In this document: positions 57,799 to 64,000 of the stretch, one piece after another
Layout: each line of letters starts with the position of its first letter
Position numbering within the stretch: the stretch's first letter is position 1
Source of the DNA: Gryllotalpicola ginsengisoli DSM 22003
Lineage (GTDB): Bacteria; Actinomycetota; Actinomycetes; Actinomycetales; Microbacteriaceae
DNA: 64,000 nucleotides
Assembly: GCF_000419445.1 (NCBI RefSeq)
Contig: NZ_AULK01000002.1
Location: 186,001 to 250,000, forward strand
Direction of reading: 5' to 3'
Notes under the pieces: generated by a model
What the model saw: the letters and a program-made list of their open reading frames with translations, nothing else
Database searches by the model: none
What the model was told of the DNA's origin: nothing
Program-made: the position numbers and the translations under genes

Positions 57799-58989
57799 TT
57801 AGCGGTCGGCCACCACGTCGAGCGCGCACTCGACGTCGATCCTCAGCGTAGGCGCATCCCACGTCTCGGAATAGCGCCCGACGCGCGCGATCGCCTGCCA
57901 TGCCGCCTGGTCGACGCGGCGCCGGGGCACCCCGACGACCTCGATGGTGATGGCGAGCCGCGGGTTCTGCGCGCCGACCGCGCTGCGGCGGCGCACGGTG
58001 ACGGTGAGCGACTGGGCGACGCGTTCCCCGTCGCCGGCGAACATCCAGATCGCGCTGAGCAGGCCGTCGCGCTGGTCGGGGGCGAGCTGGGCGGCGAGCC
58101 CGTCGGGGTCGTCGACGTGCGAGACCGGTCCGAGCACGCTGGACTCGGTGAGGGCGTGGTGCAGCCAGGTCTGGCTCTTGCCGGCGACGAGGCCGAGGCG
58201 CAATTGGGTGGCGATGGTGGAGGCGCGCTCGGCGAGCTCCTCGGTCAGCGGCAGCGCGGTGCGGCCGGTGGCGACCCCGTCGAGCAGCTCCTCGGCGTCG
58301 CGGTCGAGCTGCACGAGCTGCTCGGTGGCCGACAGGCCGAGGCCCGCCCCGGAGGCGCTCGTCGTGCCCTGCGCCTGCGACAGGTCGGCCTGGAACTGCA
58401 GCATCGCGTCGAACGCACGCGTGATGCCGAGGCCGACGAACGGGGGCACCATGGCGATGGCCAGGTTGACGATGGAGGGGGCGAAGTCGCTGACGCTGCC
58501 GCGCGCCGTGAACGCGAAGTCGGCGAGCAGCAGCACGCCGAGGGCGCCGGTGGCCATGGCGACGCTGTGCCGTTTCTGGTCGGTGGCGAAGGTGAGCAGC
58601 CCGGCGCCGACGGCGATCGCGGCCATCGGGTAGGGCCCGGTGACCTGGCTGCCGACGTTGCCGTAGACGCCAAAGATGTCGAGCACGATCACGACGGCGA
58701 AGGCGATGCGGGCGATGTGGTACCAGTGCCGCGGCAGGGTGATGCGGTGGCCGAGGCCGAGCTGGGTGATGAGGATCGTCGCGATGAGCAGCAGCCACGC
58801 GGCGAGATTGAGCGCCGGGACGGCGGAGGTGTGGAAGTGGAAGTCCCCGAGGGCGAAGAGCAGGCACAGCACGACGATCACGTCGGCGGTGAGGTTCAGG
58901 CCGAAGGCGAGCCGCTCGACGGTCGGGGTCTGCGCGCGGGTGCGCGGGGCCGCCGGCTCAGCGATGGCCTGATGGCTCACATGGCTCAC
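57799..58989 (-). CDS. Membrane protein of the two-component operon, kinase-like without His box
   Basis: 396 residues. After 'VSHVSHQAIAEPAAPRTRAQ' come five to six hydrophobic segments (about 35-55, 65-80, 95-115, 125-140, 145-165, 170-190), then a soluble region of about 200 residues with a helical stretch and an alpha/beta part ('PDQRDGLLSAIWMFAGDGERVAQSLTVTVRRR'). The placement of an ATPase-like region after the membrane part resembles histidine kinases, but I find no H-box, N-box or G-boxes. The GTG at 58989 overlaps the kinase stop (GTGA). It is probably an accessory sensor for that kinase. Confidence 0.7.
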   Translation of the reverse strand: MSHVSHQAIAEPAAPRTRAQTPTVERLAFGLNLTADVIVVLCLLFALGDFHFHTSAVPALNLAAWLLLIATILITQLGLGHRITLPRHWYHIARIAFAVVIVLDIFGVYGNVGSQVTGPYPMAAIAVGAGLLTFATDQKRHSVAMATGALGVLLLADFAFTARGSVSDFAPSIVNLAIAMVPPFVGLGITRAFDAMLQFQADLSQAQGTTSASGAGLGLSATEQLVQLDRDAEELLDGVATGRTALPLTEELAERASTIATQLRLGLVAGKSQTWLHHALTESSVLGPVSHVDDPDGLAAQLAPDQRDGLLSAIWMFAGDGERVAQSLTVTVRRRSAVGAQNPRLAITIEVVGVPRRRVDQAAWQAIARVGRYSETWDAPTLRIDVECALDVVADR

Positions 58990-60152
58990 TTGGGCACCTC
59001 CAGCACCACGGTCGTGCCCGATCCGGGCGCGGAGAACAGCCGCGCGTTCCCGCCGACGTCGCGCAGCCGGGCGACGATCGACTCGGTGAAGCCGAGCCGG
59101 CCCGGGGCGATGGACTCGATCGAGAAGCCGACGCCGTCGTCGGTGACCATGGCGCGCACGCTGGTGTCGTCGTCGGTGATGGTCACGTGCGCCTCGCCGA
59201 CGCCGGAGTGGCGGCGCACGTTCTCGAGGCTCTCGGAGAGTGCGAGCAGGAACGCGTCGAGCGTCTCGCTGGGCAGCAGCACCTGGCCCTTGCCGTGCCA
59301 GGAGACCTCGAGGCCCATGCGGCGGAAGCGCTGCTTGACCGACTCGAGCGTGTTGCCCAGCGTGGACTCCTCGACGGGGCGCAGCTTGTACTCGCCGCTG
59401 GCCGCCGGGTTGGGGGTCAGCCCCATGCGCAGCTGGCGCAGCAGGGCGGCGTCCTGCGCGGCCTGCTCGCGCAGCGCGTTCTCGCTCACCCCGACGCCGG
59501 AGTGGGCGAGCAGGGTGAGCGTGGCGAGCACCGTGTCGTGCAGCAGGCGGGCGCCCTGGCGCCGGCGCGCCTCGGTCTCGGTCGCGACGCGCTCGGCGCG
59601 GTACGCCTCGCTCATGTTGGCGATGCGGCGCATGGTCTGCGGCACCACGCGGCCGAGCCACACGGCGAGGATCATGCCGAAGATCCAGCAGGCGACGGCG
59701 ACCGCCTCGGCCCGGCCCTCCCGGAAGTTCGCGTCGCTGACCGCGTAGACGAGAGCGGCGACGGATGCGACGAAGCTGAGCGCGCACAGCACCATCCGGG
59801 GCCCGGTGGTGCCGAGCAGCACGCCGACCGACGCGGTGCTGCCGCCGGCGACGAAGGCCAGCCCGTAGACGACGGCGATGGTCGGCTCCTTCTCGGCGGC
59901 GCCGACCAGCACGACCGTGCCGATCGCGAGCACGTCCAGGCAGGCGAGCCACGCCATGGGCGTGTTCACCCGCAGGCGCACGAAGCCGAGGAACACCACC
60001 AGCAGCGCGACGATCGCGGCGACCTGCACCCAGATGTGCTCGAACGACTGCGGCAGCACGAGGCACAGCAGCGCGGTGAGGGTCGTGAGCGCCCCCATGT
60101 TGCGCGCGGTCGCGGCCAGCAGCCGGTCTCGCTCCTTCTGTATGCGTTCCAT
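58986..60152 (-). CDS. NarL-type sensor histidine kinase
   Basis: 388 residues. Five to six membrane helices within about residues 20-170 are followed by the HisKA_3 box 'RRQGARLLHDTVLATLTLLAHSG' with His205 and the ATPase domain: N-box 'ALSESLENVRRHSGVGEAHVTI', 'VTDDGVGFSIESI' and 'GRLGFTESIVARLRDVGG'. No extracytoplasmic sensor is evident, so it may sense the membrane state or act through the accessory protein. First gene of a three-gene operon with GACGAGG before the ATG. Confidence 0.92.
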   Translation of the reverse strand: MERIQKERDRLLAATARNMGALTTLTALLCLVLPQSFEHIWVQVAAIVALLVVFLGFVRLRVNTPMAWLACLDVLAIGTVVLVGAAEKEPTIAVVYGLAFVAGGSTASVGVLLGTTGPRMVLCALSFVASVAALVYAVSDANFREGRAEAVAVACWIFGMILAVWLGRVVPQTMRRIANMSEAYRAERVATETEARRRQGARLLHDTVLATLTLLAHSGVGVSENALREQAAQDAALLRQLRMGLTPNPAASGEYKLRPVEESTLGNTLESVKQRFRRMGLEVSWHGKGQVLLPSETLDAFLLALSESLENVRRHSGVGEAHVTITDDDTSVRAMVTDDGVGFSIESIAPGRLGFTESIVARLRDVGGNARLFSAPGSGTTVVLEVPK

Positions 60153-60197
60153 GCGGCCTCGTCCAGCGGTGTCGGCGGTGTCGGCGGTGTGGCCGCG

Positions 60198-61403
60198 CTA
60201 GTCGGCGAGCAGCCGCGACAGCTGCGCCCCGATCAGCTCGGACTCGATCAGGAACCCGTCGTGACCGTACGGCGAGCGCACCACGACGGCGTCCCTGCCA
60301 TCGATATTCCCACGGATGCCCGCGGCGATCCGCTGCTGACCCTCGATGGGGAACAACCGGTCCGTGTCGATGCCCACCACCAGCGTGCGCGCCGACACCG
60401 TCGCGAGCGCCTCCTCGACCGATCCGCGCCCCCGGCCGACGTCGTGCGAGTTCATGGCGCCGACCAGCGTGATGTAGCTGTTCGCGTCGAAGCGCCGGGT
60501 GAACTTGTTGCCGTGGAAGTCGAGGTAGGACTCGACCGCGAAGCGCCCGCCCGCCCCGAGCGGGCTGAGGCCGCTCTGCCAGGCCCGGGCGAAGCGGTCG
60601 TTGAGCTCGTTCGGGCTGCGGTAGTTCAGCAGCGCCATGCGCCGGGCGAGCGCGAGGCCGCGGTGCGGGCCCTCGCCGGGCGCGGCCTCATAATACGAGC
60701 CGCCGCGGAACAGCGGGTCGGCTCGGATCGCCTCGATCTGCACCGAGTTGAGGGCGACCTGGTCGGCCGTCGTCACCGGGGGAGCGGCGATCACGGCCAG
60801 CCGCTCGACCCGCTCGGGGTATCCGATCGCCCACTCGAGCGCCTGCATGCCGCCCATCGATCCGCCGATCACCGCGGCCCAGCGGCGGATGCCGAGCCGG
60901 TCGGCGAACGCCGCCTGCGCCCGCACCTGGTCGCGGATCGTGGTGAACGGGAAGCGCGGCCCCCAGGCCTCGCTGTCCGGGGCGGCGGAGGCGGGGCCGG
61001 TGCTGCCCTGGCATCCGCCCAGCATGTTGGAGGCGACGACGAACCAGCGGTCGGTGTCGATGGCCTTGCCAGGGCCGACCACGCCGCTCCACCAGCCCGC
61101 GGTGGGATGGCCCGGGCCGGCGTCGCCCAGCACATGGCTGTCGCCCGTCAGGGCGTGCTCGACGAGCACGGCGTTGGAGGCATCCGCGTTCAACTCGCCC
61201 CAGGTCTCGTACGCGATGCGCACGAACGGCAGGCGCTGCCCGCTCTCGAACTCGAACGGCCCGATGCCCACGAAGCGCCGGTCGCCGGGCGGGTCGGTCT
61301 CGCGCCACGCCCCGGTCGCCGGCGGCTTGCCCAGCAGGGAGCGCACCTGCGCGTCGGTGATGAAGCTCGACGGCTCGCTGTCCTCCGCGGTCTGCCATTC
61401 CAT
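60198..61403 (-). CDS. metX: Homoserine O-acetyltransferase
   Basis: 401 residues, alpha/beta-hydrolase fold. The nucleophile is Ser182 in 'AVIGGSMGGMQALEWAIGYPER'; the other triad residues lie in 'VVGIDTDRLFPIEGQ' and 'YGHDGFLIESELIG'. 'YETWGELNADASNAVLVEHALTGDSHV' is the typical N-terminal signature. It activates homoserine with acetyl-CoA in methionine synthesis. It follows metY after a strong hairpin, so it may depend partly on its own promoter. Confidence 0.95.
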   Translation of the reverse strand: MEWQTAEDSEPSSFITDAQVRSLLGKPPATGAWRETDPPGDRRFVGIGPFEFESGQRLPFVRIAYETWGELNADASNAVLVEHALTGDSHVLGDAGPGHPTAGWWSGVVGPGKAIDTDRWFVVASNMLGGCQGSTGPASAAPDSEAWGPRFPFTTIRDQVRAQAAFADRLGIRRWAAVIGGSMGGMQALEWAIGYPERVERLAVIAAPPVTTADQVALNSVQIEAIRADPLFRGGSYYEAAPGEGPHRGLALARRMALLNYRSPNELNDRFARAWQSGLSPLGAGGRFAVESYLDFHGNKFTRRFDANSYITLVGAMNSHDVGRGRGSVEEALATVSARTLVVGIDTDRLFPIEGQQRIAAGIRGNIDGRDAVVVRSPYGHDGFLIESELIGAQLSRLLAD

Positions 61404-61425
61404 TAGCGACGATTCTGCCCTGCCG

Positions 61426-61465
61426 CGGCCCGGCCCCCGCGTCGTGTTACGCGGGGGCCGGGCCG
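61426..61465 (-). terminator. Strong hairpin between metY and metX
   Basis: A perfect 16 bp GC stem (61426-61441 with 61450-61465) around an 8-base loop, 10 bases after the metY stop. It should terminate or attenuate transcription before metX. Confidence 0.75.
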
Positions 61466-61475
61466 GTTGCGGCGA

Positions 61476-62804
61476 TCAGGCGGTGACGGATGCCTGGGCG
61501 ACGCCGCGCGCCGCCGCGAGGCCCGCCTCGAGGTCTGCCTTCAGGTCGTCGACGTTCTCGAGCCCGACCGACAGGCGCACCAGGCCCGGGGTGACCCCGG
61601 TGGTGAGCTGCTGCTCGGGGGTCAGCTGGGAGTGCGTCGTCGACGCGGGGTGGATGACGAGCGAGCGCACGTCGCCGATGTTCGCCAGGTGGCTGAACAG
61701 CTCGAGGCTCTCGACGAAGCGCTTGCCGGCGTCCACGCCGCCCTTCAGCTCGAACGACAGCACGGCGCCGACGCCCTTGGGGGCGTACTTGTTCGCGGCG
61801 GCGTACCAGGGGCTCGTGGGCAGGCCGGCGTAGTTGACGGATGCCACATCCGGGTGCTGCTCGAGGAACTCGGCGATCTGCTGCGCGTTGTGCACGTGCC
61901 GCTCGATGCGCAGCGAGAGGGTCTCCAGGCCCTGGATCAGCAGCCAGGCCGAGATCGGCGCGATGGCGCTGCCGAGGTCGCGCAGCAGCTGCACGCGGGC
62001 CTTGATGATGTAGGCGAGGCCGTCGCCGACCGCCTGGGTGTACTGCACGCCGTGGTACGACTCGTCGGGCTCGTTGAGACCCGGGAACCGGTCGGCGTGC
62101 TCGGACCAGGGGAACGTGCCGCCGTCGACGATGATGCCGCCGATCGTGGTGCCGTGGCCGCCGATGAACTTGGTCGCCGAGTGGATGACGATGTCCGCGC
62201 CGTGCTCGAAGGGGCGGATCAGGTACGGGGTGGCGATGGTGTTGTCGACGATCAGCGGCACGCCGTTCTCGTGGGCGATGCCGGCGACGGTCTCGATGTC
62301 GAGCACGTTGATCTTGGGGTTGCCGATCGTCTCCGCGAAGAACAGCTTCGTGTTCGGGCGCACCGCGCGGCGCCACTCGTCGGCGTCGTCCTGGTTCTCG
62401 ACGAAGGTGACCTCGATGCCGAGCTTGCCGAGCGTGTACTTGAACAGGTTGTAGGTGCCGCCGTAGATCGACGTGGAGGAGACGATGTGGTCGCCCGCCT
62501 GCGCGATGTTCAGCACCGCGAAGGTCTCCGCTGCCTGGCCGCTCGAGACGAGCAGCGCGCCGGTGCCGCCCTCGAGCGCGGCGAGGCGCTCCTCCACGAC
62601 CGCCTGCGTCGGGTTCTGGATGCGGGTGTAGATGTTGCCGAACTCGGCGAGGGCGAAGAGGTTCTTCGCGTGGTCGGCGTCGTTGAAGACGTAGGAGGTG
62701 GTCTGGTAGATCGGCGTCGCGCGCGCGTTGGTCACCGGGTCGGGGCCCGCGCCGGAGTGGATCTGCTTGGTCTCGAACTGCCAGGTCGACGGATCGGCGG
62801 TCAT
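61476..62804 (-). CDS. metY: O-acetylhomoserine sulfhydrylase (aminocarboxypropyltransferase)
   Basis: 442 residues, PLP-dependent. The PLP lysine is Lys212 in 'ADIVIHSATKFIGGHGTTIGG'. 'TRIQNPTQAVVEERLAALEGGTGALLVSSGQAA' binds the cofactor phosphate. The length (over 420) and these motifs fit MetY rather than the shorter cystathionine gamma-synthase. It makes homocysteine directly from O-acetylhomoserine and sulfide. AAGGAG lies 6 bases before the ATG. Confidence 0.95.
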   Translation of the reverse strand: MTADPSTWQFETKQIHSGAGPDPVTNARATPIYQTTSYVFNDADHAKNLFALAEFGNIYTRIQNPTQAVVEERLAALEGGTGALLVSSGQAAETFAVLNIAQAGDHIVSSTSIYGGTYNLFKYTLGKLGIEVTFVENQDDADEWRRAVRPNTKLFFAETIGNPKINVLDIETVAGIAHENGVPLIVDNTIATPYLIRPFEHGADIVIHSATKFIGGHGTTIGGIIVDGGTFPWSEHADRFPGLNEPDESYHGVQYTQAVGDGLAYIIKARVQLLRDLGSAIAPISAWLLIQGLETLSLRIERHVHNAQQIAEFLEQHPDVASVNYAGLPTSPWYAAANKYAPKGVGAVLSFELKGGVDAGKRFVESLELFSHLANIGDVRSLVIHPASTTHSQLTPEQQLTTGVTPGLVRLSVGLENVDDLKADLEAGLAAARGVAQASVTA

Positions 62805-62852
62805 GGGTGCTCCTTGAGTGCTCGTGCGTTCGGGTCGCGTGGGATCACCTGA

Positions 62853-62879
62853 ACGCTAGGAGCGCCGCCCGTGGGCGGC
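62853..62879 (-). promoter_or_regulatory. metY promoter region: -10 TAGCGT and palindrome GCCGCCC-GT-GGGCGGC
   Basis: TAGCGT (62853-62858, minus strand) would give a leader of about 40 bases. The 16-base palindrome at 62864-62879 covers the spacer and part of the -35, a plausible repressor site. The leader is too short for a SAM riboswitch. Confidence 0.5.
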
Positions 62880-62910
62880 AATGACCCCGGACACACGACG
62901 TCACATTCCC

Positions 62911-62958
62911 CGCCCCCGCTGGTCGACTCACGGCGCAGCCGCCCCCGCTGGTCGACTC
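62911..62958. repeat. 19 bp direct repeat, two copies (CGCCCCCGCTGGTCGACTC)
   Basis: Copies at 62911-62929 and 62940-62958, identical, 29 bases apart. They lie between the metY promoter and the convergent-side acyltransferase end and resemble another interspersed repeat family. The gap 62880-62986 contains nothing else I recognise. Confidence 0.75.
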
Positions 62959-62986
62959 GCGCGCGGCGCGAATGGAGACCGCGCCG

Positions 62987-64000
62987 TTACGCGGGCGCCC
63001 GACGCTTGTGGAACAGCCACGCCGCCTTCGGCTCGACGAGCGGATGCAGCGCCTTCTTCACGAACGGCTGCGAGAGCAGCACCGAGATCGCGATCGACAG
63101 CAGCACCACGCCGATCAGCACGAGCGGCGTGTTGTGCGCCTCGAGCCAGCCCGACTCGCGCAGCGGGTAGAGGAAGAACGAGTGCAGCAGGTAGATGTAC
63201 ATCGTCGCGCCGCCCCACGGCGTGAACACGGTGCCCCGCCGGGGCACGAGCACCAGCACGGCCGCGGTCATGATCAGCGCGAGCGCGATCACCAGCAGGC
63301 GCACGAATCCGGCCCACCACTGGTCGTAGCCGAAGCTCGAGTACTCCTCGTCGAAGAGCAGGAAGCGGCGGATCAGCAGGTCGCGCCACGCGTCGATGCC
63401 GAGGTACATCGTCACCGCGGCGGTGAGCAGCACCGCGATCGCGGCCGACCGCACCCACCAGACCGCCTTCGTTCCCGCCGCGAGCCACGCCTCCGAGAGG
63501 TGCGAGCGGCGCCGCAGCTCCCAGCCGAGCACGAAGAACGGCAGCAGCGCCGCCACGCGAGACAGCGACAGCGTCGCATCCGTGTTGCTCGCGTAGCCGG
63601 AGACGAACGAGATGGCGACGCTGATCAGGAAGGGGAACTTCAGCATCGCCAGGTACGGCAGCACGAGCCGCCAGATGGCGAGGGCGATCAGGAACCACAG
63701 CGTCCACTTGGCGGCCGAGTAGTCGAGCGAGAATGGATGCGTGGGCAGGGTGACCCACTGGATCACGATCCAGATCGACTGGAAGACCACGTAGGGGATG
63801 ACGACGTCGGTGATCAGCCGCTTCAGCTGCCGCCCGCTCGGCGGGTCCGCTTTGGCGAAGTATCCGCTCACCAGCACCAGCACCGGCACCTGGAAGGTGT
63901 AGACGAACAGGTAGAACGCGTAGGCCAGGTCGCTGCCCGCGATCAGCTTCAGCACCGCGTGGCCGATCACGACCATGGTGACGGCGATCCAGCGCGCGTT
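62987..64000 (-). CDS. Acyltransferase 3 family membrane protein (start outside the window)
   Basis: 338 codons are visible; the frame is open to the window edge (the last visible codons read NARWIAVTMVVIGH), so the N-terminus is missing. About nine membrane helices are present, with 'FQVPVLVLVSGYFAKADPPSGRQLKRLITDVVIPYVVFQS' typical of acyltransferase family 3. The early His of the family active site lies in 'MVVIGHAVLKL'. These proteins O-acylate surface glycans or lipids. A late 'YIYLLHSFFLYPLRES' is also typical. Confidence 0.85.
   Translation of the reverse strand, partial: NARWIAVTMVVIGHAVLKLIAGSDLAYAFYLFVYTFQVPVLVLVSGYFAKADPPSGRQLKRLITDVVIPYVVFQSIWIVIQWVTLPTHPFSLDYSAAKWTLWFLIALAIWRLVLPYLAMLKFPFLISVAISFVSGYASNTDATLSLSRVAALLPFFVLGWELRRRSHLSEAWLAAGTKAVWWVRSAAIAVLLTAAVTMYLGIDAWRDLLIRRFLLFDEEYSSFGYDQWWAGFVRLLVIALALIMTAAVLVLVPRRGTVFTPWGGATMYIYLLHSFFLYPLRESGWLEAHNTPLVLIGVVLLSIAISVLLSQPFVKKALHPLVEPKAAWLFHKRRAPA

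Noticed and set aside
62805-62880. SAM riboswitch upstream of metY
   Set aside because: The predicted leader is about 40 bases and shows none of the multi-stem conserved cores of SAM riboswitches.

Overview
The window is a very GC-rich chromosomal segment of an actinobacterium, most likely of the family Microbacteriaceae (genus not resolved). This rests on mtrA-mtrB-lpqB next to secA, a WhiB1-type iron-sulfur protein, a mycothiol-type sigma/anti-sigma pair, a fused Kgd-type 2-oxoglutarate enzyme, and many genes whose start lies 6-8 bases after a TANNNT -10 box (leaderless mRNAs). About 62 protein genes are packed tightly, often with 4-base start/stop overlaps. I see no tRNA, rRNA, CRISPR array, phage gene or transposase.

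Layout. 1-6000: end of a large membrane glycosyltransferase, DUF5719, a degenerate zincin-like protein, DUF3499 and ahcY. 6299-9602: RDD protein, SpoIIM-like protein and an MFS exporter. 9715-12409: furA-katG with a palindromic operator. 12781-17940: leftward five-gene operon of two membrane proteins, DUF4350, MoxR and DUF58. 18003-22033: mtrA-mtrB-lpqB. 22095-26555: comF, hpf and secA. 26577-31863: DUF6459, a BldC-like HTH protein, a SAF protein, a CpaE/ParA-like ATPase, a PdtaS-like kinase and WhiB1. 32064-37414: small membrane protein, Bcp peroxiredoxin, and a sugar ABC importer without an ATPase, with its LacI repressor. 37521-45515: rsgA, aroA, sigR-rsrA, a VOC protein and kgd. 45674-53720: guaB1, an AbiEi/endonuclease-like protein, two CNNM/CorC-like proteins, an old yellow enzyme, a HAD hydrolase and NAD(P)H-hydrate dehydratase. 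53867-64000: GT87-like protein, thiamine-binding protein, MFS transporter, a three-gene LuxR-type two-component operon, metX, metY and a truncated acyltransferase.

How the genes work together. Envelope and division signalling (MtrAB-LpqB, MoxR-DUF58), protein export and ribosome hibernation (SecA, HPF), and thiol/peroxide defence (FurA-KatG, SigR-RsrA, Bcp, WhiB1) dominate. The sugar importer has a self-consistent control circuit: the same palindrome sits in front of the transporter and in front of its LacI gene.

The most unusual content is in the gaps. Two families of fixed-length inverted-repeat elements occur: five copies of exactly 54 bp with GATTCGTCGA/TCGACGAATC ends, and four copies of exactly 70 bp with TTGCGCTACT/AGTAGCGCAA ends. 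A third, longer family carries a hairpin with a conserved GCAAG loop. Several genes use stop codons lying inside such repeats. One 70 bp pair brackets the AbiEi/endonuclease-like gene.
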